A DNA stretch of 6,249 nt from Oscillospiraceae bacterium (GTDB lineage: Bacteria; Bacillota; Clostridia; Oscillospirales; Oscillospiraceae): assembly GCA_017400415.1 (NCBI GenBank), contig JAFPTE010000204.1, positions 1 through 6,249 on the forward strand, in the 5' to 3' direction. This document shows, in pieces, positions 1 through 5,653 of the stretch. Made by a program: the position numbers and the translations under genes. The notes beneath the pieces are model-generated. The model did no database searches. It was not told the origin of the DNA and saw only the letters and a list, made by a program, of their open reading frames with translations. Each line of letters begins with the position of its first letter. Position 1 is the stretch's first letter.

Positions 1-16
1 AAACGGGGCTTTTTTT
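1..16. terminator. Half of a probable terminator, cut by the window edge
   Basis: The window opens with CGGGGC followed by a run of seven T. On the plus strand this looks like the right arm and U-tract of an intrinsic terminator for a gene to the left. On the minus strand the same bases follow the folT stop as an A-run and GCCCCG, which could be the left arm of a hairpin. One bidirectional terminator between convergent genes would explain both readings. The matching arm is outside the window, so this is an inference. Confidence 0.35.
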
Positions 17-578
17 ATTCTGTCTTTTCTTCCTTCCGGGTCCATTTGAGAATGCCGGTCCTGGAGAGGGCTGTGTAGATAAGGAAGAAGACCACGCTGT
101 CGATGGGCCACATGATAAGATTCTTTATGGCCCTGGCCGGGAAGATCACGGTGAACACGCTGCCGAAGAAGGTGGACCAATAGGTGTTCAGGAGCATGTT
201 TATGAGGACTACCACTATGCCCTTGGCTATGAGCACCCGGAGGATGGTTATGGGCCGCTTATAATAGAAGAGGCCGTAGATGAAGGCCGCCAGCATGGCG
301 CTGAGGGTGTAGCCCGGGAAGAAGGCCCCGTCCGGCTTCAGAACGAACTTGATGATATCCAGGGCGCCGCCGAAGAGGGCCCCGGTGACCGGGCCGAAGA
401 GGGCGTCCACCAGCTGGTTGGGTATGCTGCCGAAGCCGATTTTGATATAGTCATTGATTTTGATGGAGGCCACGTAATTGAGTACCACGGCAATTGCCGC
501 CAGCATGGCGCAGGCGGTCAGCGCCCGGACGTTGGTCAGCTCCTTGGCAGAGGAGCGCAGACGGTTTTCAAAATCCAT
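15..578 (-). CDS. folT: Folate-family ECF transporter S component (FolT-like)
   Basis: This is a 187-residue integral membrane protein, the vitamin-binding S subunit of an energy-coupling factor importer; the likely ligand is folate. About six hydrophobic segments are visible, near residues 19-38, 45-66, 65-80, 88-104, 112-133 and 155-172, as expected for S components. Family-like stretches are IKIGFGSIPNQLV (45-57), FFPGYTLSA (86-94), the NTYWS segment (131-135) and PARAIKNLIM (147-156), which match the FolT subfamily better than other S components. The C-terminus is charged and probably cytoplasmic. The ATG is supported by a GGGAGGT ribosome binding site a few bases upstream and by its own promoter. 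No EcfA or EcfT genes are in the window, so it probably shares a group II module encoded elsewhere. Ligand identity rests on subfamily resemblance only. Confidence 0.85.
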   Translation of the reverse strand: MDFENRLRSSAKELTNVRALTACAMLAAIAVVLNYVASIKINDYIKIGFGSIPNQLVDALFGPVTGALFGGALDIIKFVLKPDGAFFPGYTLSAMLAAFIYGLFYYKRPITILRVLIAKGIVVVLINMLLNTYWSTFFGSVFTVIFPARAIKNLIMWPIDSVVFFLIYTALSRTGILKWTRKEEKTE

Positions 579-582
579 TTTT

Positions 583-590
583 GTACCTCC
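583..590 (-). promoter_or_regulatory. folT ribosome binding site
   Basis: On the minus strand GGGAGGT lies about 6 bases before the folT ATG. It is a strong Shine-Dalgarno match and fixes the start at 578. Confidence 0.75.
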
Positions 591-630
591 CTAATGGGTC
601 AGGGTGGGGTCTTCTGGGCCCTTTGAGCCC

Positions 631-659
631 ATTATATATCGGCTTTGTCGAAAACGCAA
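631..659 (-). promoter_or_regulatory. Predicted sigma-70/sigma-A promoter of folT
   Basis: Read on the minus strand, TTGCGT (plus positions 654-659) and a perfect TATAAT (plus 631-636) are separated by exactly 17 bases. The -10 is consensus; the -35 matches only its TTG. Transcription would begin near 624, leaving a leader of about 45 nt before the start codon. That is too short for a tetrahydrofolate riboswitch aptamer, and none of its conserved sequence was seen. Confidence 0.65.
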
Positions 660-670
660 GAGATTAGCTG

Positions 671-699
671 TTGATTTTCCCACCAAAAAGGTATAAAAT
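671..699 (+). promoter_or_regulatory. Predicted sigma-A promoter of the suf operon
   Basis: TTGATT (671-676) and TAAAAT (694-699) are separated by 17 bases. The -35 matches the consensus at four positions and the -10 at five. The region is AT-rich in a GC-rich neighbourhood. An alternative -10, TATAAA at 692-697, would give a 15-base spacer. Transcription would begin near 706, about 33 nt before sufC. Only 11 bp separate this -35 from the -35 of the divergent folT promoter. Confidence 0.6.
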
Positions 700-705
700 A
701 TAGGT

Positions 706-722
706 TGATACATTGTGCATTA
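706..722. promoter_or_regulatory. Imperfect inverted repeat at the suf transcription start, candidate operator
   Basis: TGATACA-TTG-TGCATTA has 7-base arms that pair at 5 of 7 positions; the inner ATACA/TGCAT pair at 4 of 5. It overlaps the predicted transcription start, a typical place for a repressor. It does not closely match any IscR/Rrf2 or Fur site I can recall, and a repeat this weak can arise by chance. Confidence 0.22.
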
Positions 723-724
723 TT

Positions 725-730
725 GGAGGT
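725..730 (+). promoter_or_regulatory. sufC ribosome binding site (decides the start)
   Basis: GGAGGT sits 8 bases before the ATG at 739. The reading frame is open further upstream to a GTG at 715, but that would place this Shine-Dalgarno inside the coding sequence and add eight residues foreign to SufC, so 739 is preferred. Confidence 0.85.
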
Positions 731-738
731 ATTTTTTT

Positions 739-1485
739 ATGAGCACACCGCTGCTTAAGATAGAAGGACTTCATGTGTCCGTGGATGAGAAGGAAATCCT
801 GCACGGCGTTGACCTGGAAATCGGCGCCGGACAGGTCCACGTTCTCATGGGTCCCAACGGAACCGGCAAATCCACCCTGGTCTCCGCAGTCATGGGCGAC
901 CCCCGCTTCACCGTCACCGAGGGCAGGATTTACTTTAAGGGTGAGGACGTGACCGAGGCCAAGACCGATGAGCGGGCCCGGATGGGCATGTTCCTCTCCT
1001 TCCAGGCTCCCCAGGAGATACCGGGCATCACCCTGGAAAACTTCATCCGCACCGCCTGCGGCGCCGTCAGCGGCAAGCAGCCCAAGCTCTTCGCCTTCCG
1101 CAGGGAGCTCCGGGAGCAGATGGCACGGCTGGGCCTGGATGAGAGCTACGCCGAGAGGTACCTGAACGTGGGCTTCTCCGGCGGCGAGAAGAAGAAGAGC
1201 GAGATTCTCCAGCTTCTCATGATGAAGCCTGCCCTGGCCCTGCTGGACGAGACGGACTCCGGCCTGGACGTGGACGCTGTCCGCACGGTTACGGAGGGCA
1301 TCAAGGCCTGGCACAACGCCGAGAACAGCCTTCTTATTATCACCCACAACGCCAAGATACTGGAGGGCCTGGATGTGGACCACGTTCACGTGCTGAGCAA
1401 GGGCCTCATTGTCCGCCAGGGCGGAGCCGAGCTTGTGCGGGAGATAACGGAAGGCGGCTTCGCATCCGTCAAGGAGGAAGATTAA
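739..1485 (+). CDS. sufC: SufC, ATPase of the SufBCD Fe-S assembly scaffold
   Basis: This is a 248-residue soluble ABC-type ATPase, the usual SufC length. ATP-driven SufC dimerisation reshapes the SufB-SufD pair to allow cluster assembly in the cytoplasm. Visible motifs are Walker A GPNGTGKST (38-46, K44), Q-loop Q89 in SFQAPQEIPG, the signature FSGGEKKK (146-153), Walker B ending in ALLDETDSGLD with D170 and E171 (167-177), and the switch histidine H203 in IITHN. The SGGEKKK signature and the DETDSGLD stretch are characteristic of SufC rather than of transporter ATPases, and no membrane partner is nearby. Threonine replaces the commoner serine in Walker A, a conservative change. It is the first gene of the operon, has the best ribosome binding site, and its TAA directly abuts the sufB GTG. 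All ATPase residues are present. Confidence 0.97.
   Translation: MSTPLLKIEGLHVSVDEKEILHGVDLEIGAGQVHVLMGPNGTGKSTLVSAVMGDPRFTVTEGRIYFKGEDVTEAKTDERARMGMFLSFQAPQEIPGITLENFIRTACGAVSGKQPKLFAFRRELREQMARLGLDESYAERYLNVGFSGGEKKKSEILQLLMMKPALALLDETDSGLDVDAVRTVTEGIKAWHNAENSLLIITHNAKILEGLDVDHVHVLSKGLIVRQGGAELVREITEGGFASVKEED
1471..1477 (+). promoter_or_regulatory. sufB ribosome binding site inside the end of sufC
   Basis: AAGGAGG ends 8 bases before the GTG at 1486. It is a near-perfect Shine-Dalgarno at optimal spacing and supports GTG as the sufB start. It lies within the last codons of sufC. Confidence 0.85.
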
Positions 1486-2904
1486 GTGGCAGCCTTCGAT
1501 ACGGAAAAGACCGTTGTTGCGGATATCGACCGTACTGTCTACGACATCAAGGACAAGGTCGACGCAGCCTATGAGGTCTCCTCCGGTCTGACGGAGGAGA
1601 TAGTCCGGGATATCAGCCGGGAAAAGAACGACCCGGACTGGATGCGGGACTTCCGGCTCAAAAGCCTGGAGATTTACGAAAAGCTCCCTATCCCCGACTG
1701 GGGACCCTCCATCGAGGGCCTGGATATGAAAAACATCGTCACCTACGTGCGGCCCAAGACCGGCATGAGCGCCACCTGGGCCCAGGTGCCGGAGGATATC
1801 AAGAACACCTTTGAGCGTCTGGGCATTCCCCAGGCGGAGCGCAGCGGCCTTGCAGGCGTGGGCGCCCAGTATGACTCCGAGGTGGTTTACCACAACGTCC
1901 GCAAGGAGGTGGAGGACCAGGGCGTAGTATACACGGACCTGGAATCCGCCCTTAAGGGGCCCTATGAGGGCATGATAAGGGACCACTTCATGCACCTGGT
2001 CCCCCCTACGGACCACAAGTTTGCCGCCCTCCACGGGGCAGTCTGGTCCGGAGGCTCCTTTGTGTACGTGCCCGCTGGGGTCAGCGTGGAGATACCTCTC
2101 CAGAGCTATTTCCGGCTGAACGCACCGGGAGCGGGACAGTTTGAGCACACCCTCATAATCGTTGACAAGAACGCCTATCTCCACTTCATCGAGGGCTGCT
2201 CCGCACCCAAATACAACGTGGCCAATCTCCACGCCGGCTGCGTTGAAATCTTCGTGGGCGAGGGCAGCCGGGTCCGGTACTCCACCATCGAGAACTGGTC
2301 CAAGAACATGTACAACCTGAACACCAAGCGGGCCACCGTGGGAAAGGGCGGCACCATTGAGTGGGTCTCCGGCTCCTTCGGCAGCCACACCAGCTACCTG
2401 TACCCCATGAGCATCCTGGCAGGCGAAAAGAGCCGCATGGAGTTCACGGGCATAACCTTTGCGGGAGCGGGCCAGGAGCTGGACACGGGCGCCAAGGTGC
2501 TCCACGCAGCCCCCGGCACCTCCAGCCACGTCACCACCAAGTCCATCGCCAGAGACGGCGGCGTATCCAACTTCCGCTCCTCCGTGGTCATCTCCGAGAA
2601 GGCGGCAGGGTCCAAAAGCTCCGTCAGCTGCGAGAGCCTTATGCTGGACAGCCGCTCCCGGTCCGATACCATCCCCGCCATGGATATCCGCACGGACAAG
2701 GCGGACGTGGGCCACGAGGCGAAAATCGGCCGCATCAGCGAGGACGCAGTTTTCTACCTTATGAGCCGGGGCCTCTCCGAGGAGGACGCCAAGGCCCTTA
2801 TTGTGGGCGGCTTTGCAGAGCCCATTGCCAAGGAGCTGCCGCTGGAATACGCCGTTGAAATGAACAACCTGATCCATCTTGAGATGAAGGGCAGCATAGG
2901 CTGA
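1486..2904 (+). CDS. sufB: SufB, Fe-S cluster scaffold subunit of SufBCD
   Basis: This 472-residue protein has the usual length for Gram-positive SufB. It forms the SufBC2D complex in which the nascent cluster is built. The N-terminal part has the family stretch NDPDWMRDFRLKSLEIYEKL (48-67) and later VVPP-like LVPPTDHKFAAL. The beta-helix core includes WSGGSFVYVPAGVSVEIPLQ (187-206), GQFEHTLIIVD and FIEGCSAPKY (234-243). The C-terminal region carries C382 in VSCESLML and E411 in GHEAKIGRISED, which I take as counterparts of E. coli SufB Cys405 and Glu434, residues implicated in cluster assembly. C238 probably corresponds to E. coli Cys254. Translation begins at GTG directly after the sufC TAA, and no ATG near the N-terminus fits as well. 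SufD follows after 11 nt. The protein is intact, with no truncation. Confidence 0.97.
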   Translation: MAAFDTEKTVVADIDRTVYDIKDKVDAAYEVSSGLTEEIVRDISREKNDPDWMRDFRLKSLEIYEKLPIPDWGPSIEGLDMKNIVTYVRPKTGMSATWAQVPEDIKNTFERLGIPQAERSGLAGVGAQYDSEVVYHNVRKEVEDQGVVYTDLESALKGPYEGMIRDHFMHLVPPTDHKFAALHGAVWSGGSFVYVPAGVSVEIPLQSYFRLNAPGAGQFEHTLIIVDKNAYLHFIEGCSAPKYNVANLHAGCVEIFVGEGSRVRYSTIENWSKNMYNLNTKRATVGKGGTIEWVSGSFGSHTSYLYPMSILAGEKSRMEFTGITFAGAGQELDTGAKVLHAAPGTSSHVTTKSIARDGGVSNFRSSVVISEKAAGSKSSVSCESLMLDSRSRSDTIPAMDIRTDKADVGHEAKIGRISEDAVFYLMSRGLSEEDAKALIVGGFAEPIAKELPLEYAVEMNNLIHLEMKGSIG

Positions 2905-2910
2905 GGAGGG
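2904..2910 (+). promoter_or_regulatory. sufD ribosome binding site overlapping the sufB stop
   Basis: AGGAGGG begins at the last base of the sufB TGA and lies 5 bases before the sufD ATG at 2916. This spacing favours translational coupling. Confidence 0.75.
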
Positions 2911-2915
2911 AGAAT

Positions 2916-3980
2916 ATGGAAAAGGTAAACGCAATACCCTCCCTGACCTGGCACCGCCTCCGGGTGAACGAGGCCTCCGAAAAGGGCGCCTTTCCCCCTG
3001 TCCCCAGAAGGGGCTGGGGCGCCGGGGACGTGACCCTTGTGAAGGTCCCCCGGGGCATCACCGTGGATGAGGATGAGCCCATTGCCTGCGAGGAGCTGGA
3101 AAGCGGCCTGGGACAGTACGGCGACAGGCTTATTTCCGAAAACGCCAACAGCCGCTGGGCCGTCACCGTTGAAAAGAAAATCAAAAATCCCCTTATAATT
3201 GAGGACAGCGTGGCCGCCGGCTGCGCCTGCGTCACCTGCGGCAGCGTTTACGCCGTGGCAGGCTCGGCGCTGAAGATAATCCACATTTTCCGTGGAGACG
3301 AGGGCGTGAGCCAGAGCCTTACACGGATCTACCTGGAGGAGGGCGCCCAGGTGGAGCTGTGCGAGATTCAGCTTCTGGGTGCCGCCGTCAGCCGCCACTG
3401 CGGCGTGGCCGCCTTCGGCCAGGCCGGTTCGCAGTTCCGCTATACCCGCATGGAGCTTGGCGGTGCCGTCACCGTCTGCGGTGCAAAGGCCGTTCTCAGC
3501 GCCCGCTCCGCCGCCTTCGACATGGCCTGCGCCTACATGGGCACCGGGGACGAATACCTGGACTTCAACGACGTTGCAAACCACATCGGCCGGGAGACCG
3601 GCAGCGAAATGCACGTTTTCGGCGTTCTTGGCGGCACGGCGGACAAGATTCTCCGGGGCACCATCGACTTCAGGCCCGGCGCCGGGCGCAGCGTGGGCCA
3701 CGAGAGCGAGAGCGTCATTCTCATGTCCCCCGGGGTCCGGAACCGGACCGTTCCCCTTATCCTCTGCGGTGAGGAGGAGGTGGAGGGCCAGCACGCCGCC
3801 TCCGCCGGCAGGCTGGATGAGGACGCACTTTACTACCTGAACGCCAGGGGCATCTCCCCGGAGGAGGCCCGGCGGCTTATGATTGAGGCGGGCTTCCGGC
3901 CCGTGGCCGACAGGATTCCTGACGCAAAGCTCCGGGATGAGGTCCTGGAGGAGCTTGGAAGGAGGATAGCCTCCCTTTGA
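2916..3980 (+). CDS. sufD: SufD, partner subunit of the SufBCD scaffold
   Basis: This 354-residue protein is a SufB paralogue that pairs with SufB through its beta-helix and C-terminal region and helps iron entry. It is shorter than E. coli SufD (about 420 residues); the difference lies mainly in a reduced N-terminal domain, which starts with SLTWHRLRVNEAS (9-21) as in clostridial SufD. Typical segments follow: FNDVANHIGRETGSEM (217-232), a DKILRGTIDF stretch (243-252), and the terminal HAASAGRLDEDALYYLNARG (293-312). H293 in that segment aligns with the catalytically important His360 of E. coli SufD, and separates this gene from SufB. Nine cysteines are present, including C103, C105 and C108 in one CxCxxC cluster. 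The ATG at 2916 follows AGGAGGG by 5 nt. Its TGA overlaps the sufS start. Confidence 0.94.
   Translation: MEKVNAIPSLTWHRLRVNEASEKGAFPPVPRRGWGAGDVTLVKVPRGITVDEDEPIACEELESGLGQYGDRLISENANSRWAVTVEKKIKNPLIIEDSVAAGCACVTCGSVYAVAGSALKIIHIFRGDEGVSQSLTRIYLEEGAQVELCEIQLLGAAVSRHCGVAAFGQAGSQFRYTRMELGGAVTVCGAKAVLSARSAAFDMACAYMGTGDEYLDFNDVANHIGRETGSEMHVFGVLGGTADKILRGTIDFRPGAGRSVGHESESVILMSPGVRNRTVPLILCGEEEVEGQHAASAGRLDEDALYYLNARGISPEEARRLMIEAGFRPVADRIPDAKLRDEVLEELGRRIASL
3959..3965 (+). promoter_or_regulatory. sufS ribosome binding site
   Basis: AAGGAGG lies 11 bases before the TTG at 3977, inside the end of sufD. Spacing is slightly long, but no other start codon nearby yields a credible SufS N-terminus, so it supports the TTG. 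Confidence 0.65.
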
Positions 3981-5185
3981 GAGAGCTGAGAGACGATTTT
4001 CCCATTCTCCGTGACCGCAGTCTCCACTACCTGGACACGGCGGCCACCAGCCAGCATCCGGAATGTGTTCTGGACGCTGTGCGGAACTACTATGAGACAG
4101 CCAACGCCAACCCTCACCGGGGGGTCTACGAGCTGGCCCAGCGGGCCACGGACGCCTCCGATGAGGCCCGGGCCGCCGCCGCCCGGTTCCTGGGCTGTGA
4201 TGACCGGGAGCTGGTTTTTACCCGAAACGCCACGGAGAGCATAAACCTGGTGGCCTACACCTGGGGCCGGGTGAACGTGGCCGCCGGGGACGAGATAGCG
4301 GTCTACGTGGCGGAGCACCACTCCAACATGGTGCCCTGGCAGCGCCTGGCCCTGGAAAAGGGCGCCGCCGTGCGGTACATGTACCCGGATGAGCACGGCA
4401 GGCTCACGGAAGCGGAGCTGCGCCGGGTCATAAACGAGAAGACACGGCTTGTGGCTCTGGCCCAGGTCTCCAACGTGCTGGGGCTTCTTGCCCCGGTGGA
4501 GAAGGCCATAGAGCTGGCCCACCAGGTGGGGGCCGTTGTCATGCTGGACTGCGCCCAGTCCGCACCCCATATGCCCCTGAACCTCCATGAGCTGGGCTGC
4601 GACTTTGCGGCCCTCTCCGGCCACAAGCTCTACGCCCCCATGGGCATCGGCCTTCTGTACGGCCGGTTTGAGCTTCTGGACGCCATGCCCCCCTTCCTCT
4701 CCGGCGGAGACATGATTTCCTCCGTTCATGAGTACGGCGCCGCCTGGGCGGACGTGCCCCGGAAGTTTGAGGCCGGCACCGTGGACGTAGGGGGCCAGGT
4801 GGGCCTTCGGGCCGCCATTGAGTATATGGAAAAGCTGGGCTGGGAGGCAATTACAAAGCATGAGGCCCATCTGATGGAGCTTTGCCTGGAGGGCATGGCC
4901 GCCATACCGGGCATTACGGTTTACGGCGACGCCGACCCCCGGGAGCGGTACGGAGTAATCTCCTTCAACGTGGAGGATGTGCACCCCCACGACGTGGCCT
5001 CCATTCTGGACGCCGACGGGGTCTGCATCCGGGCGGGGCACCACTGCGCCCAGCCCCTTATGGACCGTCTGGGCATCGGCCGCTGCTGCAGAGCCAGCTT
5101 CGGAGTTTACAACACCGAGGAGGACGTTCGCTCCTTCCTCGGGAGCCTTAAAAATGTAAGGAGCTTTATGGGCTATGGATCTTAG
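3977..5185 (+). CDS. sufS: SufS, group II cysteine desulfurase
   Basis: This 402-residue PLP enzyme converts L-cysteine to L-alanine and passes the sulfur, as a persulfide, to SufU. It is a fold-type I (class V aminotransferase) protein. The N-terminus LRDDFPILRDRSLHYLDTAA is typical. Active-site features are H115 in EHHSNMVPW, D191 in LDCAQSAPH for the PLP ring nitrogen, K217 in LSGHKLYAP forming the Schiff base, the persulfide cysteine C357 in RAGHHCAQPLM (352-362), and R372 in CRASFGVYNT. The RxGHHCAQP motif and short active-site loop mark group II (SufS) rather than IscS/NifS. It starts at TTG in a TTGA overlap with the sufD stop; no ATG is available. One oddity is Cys at 192 after the PLP Asp, where Gly or Ala is usual. 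The end overlaps sufU by 11 nt, matching their function as a pair. Confidence 0.96.
   Translation: MRELRDDFPILRDRSLHYLDTAATSQHPECVLDAVRNYYETANANPHRGVYELAQRATDASDEARAAAARFLGCDDRELVFTRNATESINLVAYTWGRVNVAAGDEIAVYVAEHHSNMVPWQRLALEKGAAVRYMYPDEHGRLTEAELRRVINEKTRLVALAQVSNVLGLLAPVEKAIELAHQVGAVVMLDCAQSAPHMPLNLHELGCDFAALSGHKLYAPMGIGLLYGRFELLDAMPPFLSGGDMISSVHEYGAAWADVPRKFEAGTVDVGGQVGLRAAIEYMEKLGWEAITKHEAHLMELCLEGMAAIPGITVYGDADPRERYGVISFNVEDVHPHDVASILDADGVCIRAGHHCAQPLMDRLGIGRCCRASFGVYNTEEDVRSFLGSLKNVRSFMGYGS
5158..5163 (+). promoter_or_regulatory. Probable sufU ribosome binding site inside sufS
   Basis: AAGGAG lies 11 bases before the sufU ATG at 5175. The nearer ATG at 5168 is in the sufS frame (M398), so it is not a sufU start. 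The long spacing suggests that sufU may rely partly on coupling with sufS. Confidence 0.55.
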
Positions 5186-5597
5186 AGCCATTTATAATCA
5201 GGTTATAACCGAAAACAGCCGCTCCAAGGAGCACCGGCACCCGGTTGAGGGCTGCACCTGCTCTCTGGAGGGCGTAAATCCCTCCTGCGGGGACGATATC
5301 ACCCTGCAGCTGCGGGTGAAGGACGGGGTCATTGAGGACGCCGGCTTCCTGGGCGCAGGCTGCGCCATCAGTCAGGCCTCCGCCTCCCTGATGATCGACC
5401 TTCTGAAGGGCCGCACCGTGGAGGAGGCCAAGCGGCTTATTGACACCTTCTTCAAAATGATCAAGGGCGAAATCTCCCCCGAGGAGCTGGAGGAGCTGGA
5501 GGACGCCGCCGCCCTCCAGGGCATTGCCCACACACCTGCCAGAGTGAAATGCGCCGTTCTGGCCTGGCACACCATGGAAGAGGCCCTGGACAAGTAA
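5175..5597 (+). CDS. sufU: SufU, zinc-dependent sulfur acceptor for SufS
   Basis: This 140-residue protein of the IscU/NifU-N fold is close to the length of B. subtilis SufU (about 147). In Gram-positive bacteria SufU binds zinc and takes the persulfide from SufS by ligand exchange, acting in the role filled by SufE in proteobacteria. The zinc ligands are visible as C38 and D40 in NPSCGDD, C63 in GAGCAISQAS, and C126 in PARVKCAVLAW. The distance between C63 and C126 contains the longer SufU insertion, and the HSC70-binding LPPVK motif of IscU is not present; both favour SufU. Residues 102-110 are an acidic EELEELED stretch encoded by a short tandem repeat. The gene overlaps sufS by 11 nt and is the last gene of the operon, followed by a terminator. 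Confidence 0.95.
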   Translation: MDLRAIYNQVITENSRSKEHRHPVEGCTCSLEGVNPSCGDDITLQLRVKDGVIEDAGFLGAGCAISQASASLMIDLLKGRTVEEAKRLIDTFFKMIKGEISPEELEELEDAAALQGIAHTPARVKCAVLAWHTMEEALDK

Positions 5598-5600
5598 AAA

Positions 5601-5650
5601 ACGCAAAAGAAATCTCCCCCTGCTCAGGCAGAGGGAGATTTTGCATTATT
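5601..5650. terminator. Strong hairpin, probably a bidirectional terminator
   Basis: AAATCTCCC (5610-5618) pairs with GGGAGATTT (5633-5641), and inside it, after one C/A mismatch, CTGC (5620-5623) pairs with GCAG (5628-5631) around a TCAG loop. On the plus strand the trailing sequence TTTTGCATTATT is only moderately U-rich. On the minus strand the stem is followed by TTTCTTTTGCGTTTTTT, a better U-tract. It sits between the convergent sufU and TPM genes and could end both transcripts. Confidence 0.8.
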
Positions 5651-5653
5651 GAA

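Noticed and set aside
615..631. Inverted repeat TGGGC-CCTTTGA-GCCCA upstream of folT
   Set aside because: Only 5-bp arms, and it overlaps the -10 and start region, so it would not be fully transcribed as a hairpin. It could be an operator but nothing else supports that.
715..738. Upstream GTG start for sufC adding eight residues
   Set aside because: The added residues do not resemble SufC and the Shine-Dalgarno at 725-730 would be inside the gene.
664..2934. A 756-codon open frame on the minus strand spanning sufC and sufB
   Set aside because: It is fully antisense to two unmistakable genes, its translation is a His/Gly/Val/Ala-rich composition with no recognisable domain, and it runs into the promoter region. 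GC-rich codon bias on the sense strand keeps the opposite frame free of stops.
3833..5191. A 452-codon open frame antisense to sufS, and a 346-codon one antisense to sufD (2754-3794)
   Set aside because: Both mirror real genes, have the same biased composition, and show no domain or ribosome binding site that I could recognise.
5481..5503. Short tandem repeat of GAGGAGCTG in sufU
   Set aside because: It encodes an ordinary acidic EELEELED helix in the usual place for SufU and has too few copies to be a functional repeat.
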